A stretch of DNA of 10,452 bases from Spirochaetaceae bacterium (GTDB lineage Bacteria > Spirochaetota > Spirochaetia > Treponematales > Breznakiellaceae): positions 1-10,452 of the forward strand of contig JAISCK010000181.1 of NCBI GenBank assembly GCA_031265635.1, written 5' to 3'. The position numbers and the translations under genes were made by a program. The notes under the pieces are model-generated. The model was not told the DNA's origin. It saw nothing but the letters and a program-made list of their open reading frames with translations, and made no database searches. Position 1 is the stretch's first letter. Each line of letters begins with the position of its first letter. Of the stretch, positions 1 through 6,827 are shown one piece after another.

Positions 1-720
1 GAAGTAATCATCATAAGCCGCGAACAGGTTCTTTCGTTCTCGTTCAGCGAAAAAACGCGGCGGGCGGTTTGTTCCTTCGAGTTTGTCTACTTTGCCAGGC
101 CGGACAGCGTCATAGACAATGTGGATGTGTATGATGCCCGCGTCAGGGCCGGAGAGATTCTCGCCAGGGAATCTGCCGTCGCCGCCGACCTGGTCATCGG
201 GGTTCCCGATTCGGGGATACCGGCGGCCATAGGCTACGGCAGGGCGACCGGGACACCCTACGGCCTTGGCATAGTCAAGAGCCGCTATGTAGGGAGGACA
301 TTCATCGCCCCCAATCAGAATATGCGGGAAAAAACCGTTTTGGTTAAACACAATGTGATACAAAGCGAAGTCAGAAACAAACGGGTGGTGATCATTGACG
401 ATTCCATAGTGCGGGGAACCACGAGCCGGAGGCTTGTAGCCATACTCCGCAAAGCCGGGGCAAAGGAAGTCCACATGAGAATATGTTCGCCGCCGGTGCG
501 CTTCCCCTGCTACTTCGGCATAGATACGCCTCACCGCAAGGACCTTATCAGCAGCGCCAACAATGTCCATGAACTCTGCAAGACCATAGGCGCCGACAGT
601 CTTGCCTTTATCAGCATAGACGGACTCCTTGAGTCCCTGGACAGCGACGGCGGCTACTGCCTGGGCTGTTTTTCGGGCGAGTACCCCATACCGGTCTCAG
701 GCGAAACCGGATCATGCTAA
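1..720 (+). CDS. purF: Amidophosphoribosyltransferase PurF, C-terminal part (5' truncated)
   Basis: This is the C-terminal 239 residues of glutamine PRPP amidotransferase, which makes phosphoribosylamine from PRPP and glutamine, the first committed step of purine synthesis. The frame is open from base 1, so the glutaminase (Ntn-hydrolase) domain lies outside the window. The visible part is the phosphoribosyltransferase domain. The PRPP loop VVIIDDSIVRGTT is at fragment residues 129-141 (385-423), and VIGVPDSGIPAA lies upstream of it. Four cysteines match the [4Fe-4S] ligands of the Bacillus subtilis-type enzyme: C24 (CSFEF), C170 (FPCYFGID), and C220 and C223 (CLGC). The E. coli type lacks them. 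This points to an oxygen-sensitive, cluster-containing PurF. It ends in TAA 22 nt before purM. Identity is near certain; only the N-terminus is unseen. Confidence 0.97.
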   Translation, partial: EVIIISREQVLSFSFSEKTRRAVCSFEFVYFARPDSVIDNVDVYDARVRAGEILARESAVAADLVIGVPDSGIPAAIGYGRATGTPYGLGIVKSRYVGRTFIAPNQNMREKTVLVKHNVIQSEVRNKRVVIIDDSIVRGTTSRRLVAILRKAGAKEVHMRICSPPVRFPCYFGIDTPHRKDLISSANNVHELCKTIGADSLAFISIDGLLESLDSDGGYCLGCFSGEYPIPVSGETGSC

Positions 721-742
721 ATTTCGCATACAAGGAGCGGCC

Positions 743-1876
743 ATGAACTATAAAGAAGCCGGTGTCGACATAGAAGAAGGTTACAGGGCTGTCGGAAAAT
801 ACCGCGAGCTTGCCGGAGGAACCCTGGGCGCCCTGAAAAATTCCGTACTCAACAGCATAGGCAGCTTTGCCGGAATGTTCTCGCTCAAGGATCTTATTAC
901 GTCCCATGACGGCATGAAAGATCCCGTCCTTGTTTCGGGAACCGACGGCGTGGGAACAAAACTTGATGTTGCTTTCAGAATGAAAAAATACGACACTGTC
1001 GGCATAGACTGCGTGGCCATGTGCGTCAACGACATACTCTGCCACGGCGCGCGCCCCCTCTTCTTTCTTGACTACCTCGCCTGCGGCAGTCTTGACGCCG
1101 ATATTGCCGCCTGCCTGGTCAAGGGCGTTGCCAGGGGATGCGGGGAAACAGGCTGCGTGCTTTTGGGAGGCGAGACCGCCGAAATGCCCGGCTTCTACGA
1201 TACGGGAAAATATGACATCGCCGGTTTTGCCGTCGGCCTTGTTGACCGGGAGCGCGTCATCGACGGTTCAAAAATCCGCCGGGGAGACACGCTCATCGGC
1301 CTCGCTTCGTCAGGCCCCCATTCAAGCGGTTTCAGCCTCATACGCAAAGCAATCCCCGATCTTTCCGAAGACTTTGGTGGCATGCCCATAGGTATGGCCC
1401 TGCTCGAACCAACAAGGCTCTATGTCAAAGGCATTCTTTCACTTCTTGAAAAAATTGAAATTCACGGCATGGCCCATATTACAGGCGGCGGCTTCTACGA
1501 AAACATTCCCCGCATGTTTCCTTCACCGGGCCCGGCCTTTGAGGCAGTGATACAAAGCCCGGCCTATGGACCCGGAGAACAGGGCGCCTGGACCGTGCCG
1601 CCCATTTTCGGCCGTATCGCCTGGGGCATTAAAGGTGAAGAACAGGACACAGTGCGTCAAGAGGCGGTCCAGGACGCGGGTCTTTCGTTCATCAAAAGCG
1701 ACAGGGAACTCAACGCGCTCATGTTCAATACCTTCAATATGGGCATAGGTTTTGTCCTTGCCCTGGATGAGGCCGACGCGAAACCGGCGGTGGAACATCT
1801 GGACAGCCTGGGGTATCCCGCCTGGGTCATAGGCAGTGTCGAGGCCGGCGGTTCAGGCGGAGTAAGGTTTGTCTAA
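743..1876 (+). CDS. purM: Phosphoribosylformylglycinamidine cyclo-ligase (AIR synthetase) PurM
   Basis: PurM closes the imidazole ring: FGAM plus ATP gives AIR (purine step 5), in the cytoplasm. The protein has 377 residues. Family motifs are in order: VSGTDGVGTK (64-73, ATP binding), GGETAEMPGFY (142-152), SSGPHSSGFSLIR (189-201), HITGGGFYENIPR (245-257) and FNMGIG (331-336). The ATG at 743 is chosen because AAGGAG lies 5 nt upstream and the N-terminus fits the family; the frame stays open back into purF (to 629), but that extension does not look like PurM. The usual length is about 345 residues. The excess sits between ENIPR and FNMGIG, at about residues 272-282 and 295-320, as polar Glu/Gln-rich loops. 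The stop overlaps the purN start. Confidence 0.97.
   Translation: MNYKEAGVDIEEGYRAVGKYRELAGGTLGALKNSVLNSIGSFAGMFSLKDLITSHDGMKDPVLVSGTDGVGTKLDVAFRMKKYDTVGIDCVAMCVNDILCHGARPLFFLDYLACGSLDADIAACLVKGVARGCGETGCVLLGGETAEMPGFYDTGKYDIAGFAVGLVDRERVIDGSKIRRGDTLIGLASSGPHSSGFSLIRKAIPDLSEDFGGMPIGMALLEPTRLYVKGILSLLEKIEIHGMAHITGGGFYENIPRMFPSPGPAFEAVIQSPAYGPGEQGAWTVPPIFGRIAWGIKGEEQDTVRQEAVQDAGLSFIKSDRELNALMFNTFNMGIGFVLALDEADAKPAVEHLDSLGYPAWVIGSVEAGGSGGVRFV
1859..1871 (+). promoter_or_regulatory. purN ribosome binding site and TTG start inside the purM end
   Basis: GGAG at 1859-1862 lies 6 nt before TTG at 1869, both inside the last codons of purM. No other ATG, GTG or TTG occurs in frame before the conserved PurN core (KILVLVSGNGTN). 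The start therefore has to be this TTG unless a rarer codon is used. The 8-nt overlap TTGTCTAA suggests translational coupling. Confidence 0.75.
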
Positions 1877-2513
1877 ACCAGGCGGGCCAGCGCTTCAAGC
1901 ACAGGACATACTCAAGATTCTTGTTCTCGTTTCGGGAAACGGTACAAACCTCCAGGCCCTCATTGACGCCGAAAAAGCCGGACGTTTCGGCAGAGGCCGT
2001 ATAAGCCTTGTCATCTCGGACAGGGAAGACGCCTATGCCCTCACGCGGGCCCGGAACGCCGGTATACGGTCGCTGGCGGAAACGCCCGGTCCGAAACTTC
2101 CCGGACCTGAACGGCGGGAAGCGCTTTCCGGCCGCATACTCGCCCAGGCGCGGGCAGAGGGTGCGGGACTCATCATACTGGCGGGTTTCCTCTCGATACT
2201 GCAAGGGGATATACTGGAAGCCTACAGGAACAGGATCATCAATATCCACCCAAGCCTCCTTCCCAAATACGGCGGCAAGGGTATGTACGGTGAACGGGTA
2301 CACAAGGCGGTCCTCGCCGCCGGAGAAAAAGAGTCGGGCTGTACAGTGCACCTGGTCGATGAAGGAACCGACACCGGCCCCATACTGCTCCAGCGCAGGG
2401 TTCCGGTACTGGAAGGCGATGACAGCGAAAGTCTTGCCGTCCGCATTCATAATGAAGAACATCAGGCCATCGTAGAAGCGGCGGTCATGATGATAGAACG
2501 TCTTACACATTGA
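1869..2513 (+). CDS. purN: Phosphoribosylglycinamide formyltransferase PurN
   Basis: PurN transfers the formyl group of 10-formyltetrahydrofolate to GAR, giving FGAR (purine step 3). The 214-residue protein shows the GART signature: GNGTNLQA (23-30, phosphate-binding loop), LAGFL (104-108), INIHPSLLP (124-132) and GCTVHLVDEGTDTGP (157-171). The catalytic triad matching E. coli N106/H108/D144 is N125, H127 and D168. The start is TTG at 1869, giving about 14 residues (SKPGGPALQAQDIL) before the usual beginning of the family. This short tail is probably unstructured. The gene overlaps purM by 8 nt and is followed 15 nt later by the aldo/keto reductase gene. Use of PurN rather than the formate-dependent PurT ties purine synthesis to the folate one-carbon pool. 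Confidence 0.96.
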   Translation: MSKPGGPALQAQDILKILVLVSGNGTNLQALIDAEKAGRFGRGRISLVISDREDAYALTRARNAGIRSLAETPGPKLPGPERREALSGRILAQARAEGAGLIILAGFLSILQGDILEAYRNRIINIHPSLLPKYGGKGMYGERVHKAVLAAGEKESGCTVHLVDEGTDTGPILLQRRVPVLEGDDSESLAVRIHNEEHQAIVEAAVMMIERLTH

Positions 2514-2528
2514 TTATGGAGGCACTGT

Positions 2529-3680
2529 ATGGAAAAAAGAAAACTCAAAAACGGCGAACTTTCACTCCTCGGCTTCGGCCTTATGCGTCTTCCCCGCACG
2601 GAGGCTTCCCAGGAAATCGACGCGAAAACGGCCGGGGAAATGGTAGACTATGCCATAGCCCAGGGCGTTACTTATTTTGACACCGCCTATATGTACCATG
2701 ACGGAAAATCGGAAAGTTTTGCCGGGGCGGCCCTTTCCCGCCATGAAAGGACCAGCTACAAGCTGGCCACCAAGATGCCCCTCGCGGTCCTTAAAACACG
2801 GGCCGATGTTGAGCGCATATTTAACGAACAGCTTGAAAAATGCAAAACAGAATATTTTGATTTCTATCTGCTTCATAATATCAACGAGGATTATCTTCGC
2901 ATCGCGGAATCATGCGAAGTCTACGAACAGCTCAAGAAAAAACAGGAACAGGGCCTTATCGGGCACCTGGGCTTTTCCTTTCATGACAGGCCAGAACTGC
3001 TTAAAAAGGTTGTGGAGCAATACGAATGGGAATTCGCCCAGATTCAGCTTAATTACCTTGACTGGGAACTGCAGAACGCCAAAGAGCAGTACGAAATACT
3101 GACGGGCAGGGGCATACCGGTCAATGTAATGGAACCGGTGCGGGGCGGAACCCTGGCTAAACTCTGCGATGCGTCCATACGGATTTTTCACGAAGCCGAC
3201 CCAAAGGCCAGCGCCGCTTCCTGGGCACTGCGTTATGCGGCATCGCTTCCCGGAGTTCAGGTAGTTTTGAGCGGCATGTCCAGCATGGATCAGGTCAGGG
3301 ACAATGTGCGCACCATGAGCCCCCTTAAGCCCCTCACCGGCGCCGAATATGAAGTCATCGAAAAGGCCCTCGCCGCCTACCGGAGTGCGGCCTCGGTCCC
3401 GTGTACAAGCTGCCGCTACTGCATGGACTGCCCTTCGGGAGTGGAGATTCCAAAAAATATCGCCGTGTACAATAACTACCAGATTGCCCTGGCCAACAAG
3501 CATCCCATGGCTAATTTTATTTTTGAAATGGAATACCGCATACTCGGGGAAGGACAGCATGCCTCAAGCTGCGTAAGCTGTGAACAGTGCAAGAGCCGCT
3601 GTCCCCAGCATATTGATATACCCCGCTGGATGGACGAAATCAGCAAGCTTCATGAAAATTTAAGGAGTGCGCGCAGATGA
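2529..3680 (+). CDS. Aldo/keto reductase with two C-terminal [4Fe-4S] motifs
   Basis: The 383-residue protein has an AKR TIM barrel (about 1-285) followed by a ferredoxin-like tail. The catalytic tetrad is visible: D51 and Y56 (FDTAYMY), K82 (LATKMP) and H116 (YLLHN). The tail has C292/C295/C298/C301 (CTSCRYCMDCP) and C348/C351/C354/C358 (CVSCEQCKSRCP), each followed by an IP motif as in bacterial ferredoxins. It matches the AKR-ferredoxin group (COG1453 type), whose substrates are mostly unknown. GGAGG at 2518-2522 is 6 nt before ATG. The stop overlaps the purH start (ATGA), so it is an integral operon member between purN and purH. It has no known purine role; the clusters suggest electron transfer from ferredoxin or another Fe-S partner. 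Family call is sure, substrate unknown. Confidence 0.93.
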   Translation: MEKRKLKNGELSLLGFGLMRLPRTEASQEIDAKTAGEMVDYAIAQGVTYFDTAYMYHDGKSESFAGAALSRHERTSYKLATKMPLAVLKTRADVERIFNEQLEKCKTEYFDFYLLHNINEDYLRIAESCEVYEQLKKKQEQGLIGHLGFSFHDRPELLKKVVEQYEWEFAQIQLNYLDWELQNAKEQYEILTGRGIPVNVMEPVRGGTLAKLCDASIRIFHEADPKASAASWALRYAASLPGVQVVLSGMSSMDQVRDNVRTMSPLKPLTGAEYEVIEKALAAYRSAASVPCTSCRYCMDCPSGVEIPKNIAVYNNYQIALANKHPMANFIFEMEYRILGEGQHASSCVSCEQCKSRCPQHIDIPRWMDEISKLHENLRSARR

Positions 3681-5320
3681 AAAAGCGGGCGTTGATCAGC
3701 GTTTTCAACAAAGAGGGAATTTCGGATTTTGCCTCATTCCTTGCCGGATCAGGCTGGGAACTGCTTTCCACAGGCGGAACCGCCAGGCACCTCAAGGAAA
3801 AGGGAATCGTCGTGCGCGACGTGTCGGAAATAACCGGCTTTCCCGAATGTCTTGACGGCAGGGTAAAGACCTTGCACCCCGCCATACACGCGGGGCTCCT
3901 TGCCAGACGGGACGAAAAGTCCCATGTAGATACCCTCGCCTCCCTTGGGTTTGCCCCGATAGACTTAGTCTGCGTCAACCTCTATCCATTTTTTGAAAAA
4001 GTCCGGGCAGGACTTTCCCTCGAAGAAACCGTTGAGTTCATTGACATAGGCGGGCCCACCATGCTCCGCTCCGCGGCCAAAAACTACCGGGACGTGATTG
4101 TGCTTACCGATCCCGCCGATTATGACCAGACCAGGGCCGGCCTCACAGCCGGTGAAGTTCCGCTTGCCTTTAAAAAATATCTTGCCGGCAAGGTCTTTGA
4201 CCTCAGCTCGGCCTATGACGCCGCCATAGCCCGCTACCTCCTGGACACGGACGGCGATGAAAAATATCCTCCCTTCTGGCCCCTTTCCCTTAAAATGGAC
4301 AGGGAACTCCGTTATGGCGAAAACGGGCACCAGTCGGCGGCCCTCTATCTCAGCGCCGACAAAGCGGGCGCCCTTGCCGGCATGGAGCAGCTCAACGGCA
4401 AGGAACTGGGCTATAACAACATACGGGACCTGGACCTGGCCTGGAAAACCGCCTGCGCGTTTGGCTTTCCCCCGGAGAACAAGCTGCCATTAGGCGAAAC
4501 TGATCTTGCCGGACTTGGCATTTCGGAAGAAGCCTCCCCCGCCTGCTGCGTCGCCGTCAAGCACAACACCCCGTGCGGCGCGGCCCAGGCATCTTCCCTT
4601 GAAGAGGCTTACGAAAAAGCCTATGTCTGCGATCCGGTTTCTATCTACGGCGGTATTGTAGCCTCGACAACTTCTGTCAACGCGGCGACAGCCGTAAAAC
4701 TTGCCGGGCTCTTTCTGGAAATAGTCGTTGCCCCTGATTTCGACACAGACGCGCTGGAAATTCTCAAAAAGAAAAAAAATCTCAGAATAATGAAGGCCCG
4801 CTTTGCCCCCAGAGACACAAGGGAATGTACAGCCGTGGACGGCGGCCTCCTTGTTCAGGAAGCGGACAAAAAGCTCCTTGAAAAATGGGACGTGGTAACC
4901 AGGGCCGCCCCCGGCGGCGCCGATATCAAGGACATGATCTTCGGCATGAGAACCGTAAGCTATGTTAAATCGAATGCCATTGTCGTGGTCAAGGACAGGG
5001 CGGCAATCGGCATAGGAGGAGGACAGACCAACCGCATCTGGGCGGCAGAGCAGGCCCTCTCCCGCGCCGCCATTGCGGTCAAGGCCGCATCTGAAAATCC
5101 CGCGTTACGCGGCAAACCCATAGCCGACGGCGCAAACCCAAGGGTCCTCGCCTCCGACGCCTTTTTCCCGTTCTCCGATGTAGTCGAGGCCGCAGCAGCA
5201 GCAGGCATCAAAACCATCATACAGCCCGGAGGTTCCATACGGGATAAAGATTCCATAGCGGCCTGTGATTCCCTCGGTATCGCCATGGTCTTTACCGGAA
5301 CCAGGCACTTCAAACATTAG
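3677..5320 (+). CDS. purH: Bifunctional AICAR transformylase / IMP cyclohydrolase PurH
   Basis: PurH carries out the last two steps to IMP: formylation of AICAR with 10-formyl-THF, then ring closure. Residues 1 to about 195 are the MGS-like cyclohydrolase domain (STGGTARHLKEKGI 31-44, GRVKTLHPAIHAG 61-73, IDIGGPTMLRSAAKN 122-136). The rest is the transformylase domain: LRYGENGHQSAALY (211-224), GYNNIRDLD (245-253), the catalytic pair K295-H296 in VKHNTPCG, YVKSNAIVV (429-437), GIGGGQTNR (445-453), ASDAFFPFSD (492-501) and the C-terminal RHFKH. At 547 residues it exceeds the usual 510-530; an extra loop of about 20 residues lies at 264-286 just before the catalytic Lys-His. The usual YGENPHQ reads YGENGHQ (G217). 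The ATG overlaps the previous stop; AAGGAG is 9 nt upstream. Confidence 0.97.
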   Translation: MKKRALISVFNKEGISDFASFLAGSGWELLSTGGTARHLKEKGIVVRDVSEITGFPECLDGRVKTLHPAIHAGLLARRDEKSHVDTLASLGFAPIDLVCVNLYPFFEKVRAGLSLEETVEFIDIGGPTMLRSAAKNYRDVIVLTDPADYDQTRAGLTAGEVPLAFKKYLAGKVFDLSSAYDAAIARYLLDTDGDEKYPPFWPLSLKMDRELRYGENGHQSAALYLSADKAGALAGMEQLNGKELGYNNIRDLDLAWKTACAFGFPPENKLPLGETDLAGLGISEEASPACCVAVKHNTPCGAAQASSLEEAYEKAYVCDPVSIYGGIVASTTSVNAATAVKLAGLFLEIVVAPDFDTDALEILKKKKNLRIMKARFAPRDTRECTAVDGGLLVQEADKKLLEKWDVVTRAAPGGADIKDMIFGMRTVSYVKSNAIVVVKDRAAIGIGGGQTNRIWAAEQALSRAAIAVKAASENPALRGKPIADGANPRVLASDAFFPFSDVVEAAAAAGIKTIIQPGGSIRDKDSIAACDSLGIAMVFTGTRHFKH

Positions 5321-5323
5321 GAT

Positions 5324-5351
5324 TGTAAAACTCCGGCCTTCCCGTTATACT
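5324..5351 (+). promoter_or_regulatory. Candidate sigma70-type promoter of purD (leaderless)
   Basis: In the 37-nt purH-purD gap, TTGTAA (5324-5329) and TATACT (5346-5351) are separated by 16 nt. They match the sigma70 consensus at 4 of 6 and 5 of 6 positions. A start 7 nt after the -10 box falls on the A of the purD ATG (5358). The gap has no Shine-Dalgarno sequence, which fits a leaderless mRNA. This is inference from sequence only. Confidence 0.45.
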
Positions 5352-5357
5352 TACATC

Positions 5358-6731
5358 ATGAACGTTTTAGTCATCGGGTCAGGCGGACGGGAGCATGCCC
5401 TTGTTTGGAAGCTGGCCCAGTCTGCCGAAGTAAAGAAAGTATTTGCCGCCCCTGGCAACGGCGGAACCGCCGGAGAAGCAAAATGCACAAACATTGCCGT
5501 GGACGGGGATATTTCGGAAGAAAAAACACAGACCGGGCTTCTTGAGTTTGCCAAACAAGAACATATTGATCTCACTATTATCGGCCCCGAAGCGCCGCTG
5601 GCGGAAGGCATAGTTGACCGTTTCCGCGCGGAAGGACTTGCCGTCGTCGGGCCGGACAAAAACGCCGCGCGCCTTGAGACGAGCAAAGCCTTTTCAAAAT
5701 CCTTTATGGAAAGGTACGGCGTCAGAACCGCGCGGGGAAAGATTTTTCGCGGCCATGACGCGGCCCTGCGTTTTGTCCAGGGCTACTTTAAGGGCACGGG
5801 ATTTTCCTTTAAGGATGAAGCGGAACCGCCGCCTGAAAAAAAGCCGTCGTCCCTGGTAATCAAAGCGGACGGGCTTGCGGCGGGCAAGGGCGTAATTATC
5901 GCCGCAAGTCTTGCCGAAGCCGAAGGAGCTCTTGCGTCGTTTATGCGGGACAAGACGCTGGGTGAAGCCGGAACCACGGTAGTTCTTGAAGAGTGTATTG
6001 AAGGTACGGAAATTTCTGTCCTTGCCGCGTTAAGCGCCTCTCCGGGGAAAAAGCCCTGCATACTGCCCTTTGTTTCCGCAAGGGACCACAAACGCCGTTT
6101 TGACGGCGCCAAAGGACCCAATACAGGGGGCATGGGGGCCATCGCGCCGGTTCCCGATTTTTCGGAAATTGCCCAAAAAGATTTCAGGACCGCCGTGCTG
6201 GAACCGACGCTTAAAGGAATAAGCGCCGAAGGCATGGAATACCGGGGCTTTATTTTTTTCGGCCTCATGATTCGAAAAAACCGCTGTTATCTTCTTGAAT
6301 ACAATGTACGCCTCGGCGACCCTGAAACCCAGGCAGTGCTTCCCCTTCTTGATTCTGATTTTGCGGAGCTCTGCAAGGCTATGCTGGACCACAGCCTGGA
6401 TAATTTTCCCCTGGTGTGGAAAGAAGGCGCGGTCTGCGCCCCTGTAGCCGTGGCAGCGGGTTATCCCGGCGCCTACGATAAAGGCGACCCCATTACCATT
6501 GACCGCCCCGCGCTGCAAGAAACCGGCGCGAAACTCTTCTTTGCCGGCGCCGCGGCAACAGCCGGAACCGGCGCTGCCGTGTCCGGGCCGCTCATCACTT
6601 CCGGCGGCCGGGTCCTCTCCGCTTCAGCCTGGGGCGTAAACGCCGTCGAAGCCCGTGAAAGGGCTTACCGCGCTCTCAAGGCAGTGAGCTTTGCGGACAT
6701 GGATTACCGGACGGATATAGGAAGGGAATAA
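5358..6731 (+). CDS. purD: Phosphoribosylamine-glycine ligase (GAR synthetase) PurD
   Basis: PurD joins glycine to phosphoribosylamine using ATP (purine step 2), directly using the unstable PurF product. The protein has 457 residues. Motifs of the ATP-grasp fold are VIGSGGREHAL (5-15, N-domain), APGNGGTA (31-38), IIGPEAPLAEG (74-84), VIKADGLAAGKGVI (167-180), GPNTGGMGA (253-261) and LEYNVRLGDPETQ (313-325, metal/ATP site; usually EFNxRFGDPETQ). The C-terminal YRTDIG is also typical. The ATG at 5358 is chosen by the conserved MNVLVIGSGGREHA start, although no ribosome binding site precedes it; the frame is open further upstream (GTG 5265) but inside purH. The usual length is 420-430; about 20 extra residues (143-166, Pro/Glu/Lys-rich) lie just before the ATP-grasp loop. 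Confidence 0.97.
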   Translation: MNVLVIGSGGREHALVWKLAQSAEVKKVFAAPGNGGTAGEAKCTNIAVDGDISEEKTQTGLLEFAKQEHIDLTIIGPEAPLAEGIVDRFRAEGLAVVGPDKNAARLETSKAFSKSFMERYGVRTARGKIFRGHDAALRFVQGYFKGTGFSFKDEAEPPPEKKPSSLVIKADGLAAGKGVIIAASLAEAEGALASFMRDKTLGEAGTTVVLEECIEGTEISVLAALSASPGKKPCILPFVSARDHKRRFDGAKGPNTGGMGAIAPVPDFSEIAQKDFRTAVLEPTLKGISAEGMEYRGFIFFGLMIRKNRCYLLEYNVRLGDPETQAVLPLLDSDFAELCKAMLDHSLDNFPLVWKEGAVCAPVAVAAGYPGAYDKGDPITIDRPALQETGAKLFFAGAAATAGTGAAVSGPLITSGGRVLSASAWGVNAVEARERAYRALKAVSFADMDYRTDIGRE

Positions 6732-6758
6732 AGATTCCGTCGGGGCGCTTTTCAAGCC

Positions 6759-6787
6759 TTGCAATACCCATCTTACTATGATACCAT
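6759..6787 (+). promoter_or_regulatory. Candidate promoter of the carboligase-like gene
   Basis: TTGCAA (6759-6764) and TACCAT (6782-6787) are 17 nt apart, each matching the consensus at 4 of 6 positions. A TGA triplet at 6779-6781 gives an extended -10 (TGn). Transcription would start near 6794, leaving a leader of about 34 nt. I see no clear intrinsic terminator in the 96-nt gap after purD, so read-through from the purine operon is also possible. Confidence 0.35.
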
Positions 6788-6788
6788 T

Positions 6789-6816
6789 AATTAAAAGCTA
6801 ATTTCATTTATTGAAA
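6789..6816. repeat. Two adjacent AT-rich inverted repeats in the carboligase leader
   Basis: AATTA-N5-TAATT (6789-6803) overlaps by two bases TTTCA-N5-TGAAA (6802-6816). Both have perfect 5-bp arms. They sit around the predicted transcription start and just before the ribosome binding site GGAAGG (6817-6822), where a repressor such as the neighbouring IclR protein could bind. In such AT-rich DNA short palindromes are common by chance, so this is weak. Confidence 0.25.
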
Positions 6817-6827
6817 GGAAGGAAATT

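Noticed and set aside
629..742. N-terminal extension of purM back into purF.
   Set aside because: The frame is open, but residues there do not look like PurM, and ATG 743 has a well-spaced AAGGAG and the normal family start.
1827..2510. A 227-codon open frame on the minus strand covering all of purN.
   Set aside because: It is the antisense of a clear purN gene, shows no recognisable domain, and has no separate promoter or ribosome site that I can see. Long antisense frames are common in GC-rich coding DNA.
2910..3560. A 216-codon minus-strand frame inside the aldo/keto reductase gene.
   Set aside because: Antisense shadow of a gene with fully conserved motifs; its composition and lack of any known domain give no support.
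6781..6788. Shared 8-mer ATACCATT before the carboligase gene and, on the minus strand, at 9404-9397 before iclR, as a common operator half-site.
   Set aside because: One 8-base match between two gaps of about 90 bases is not far from chance (I estimate about 0.25 expected), and the surrounding bases do not match.
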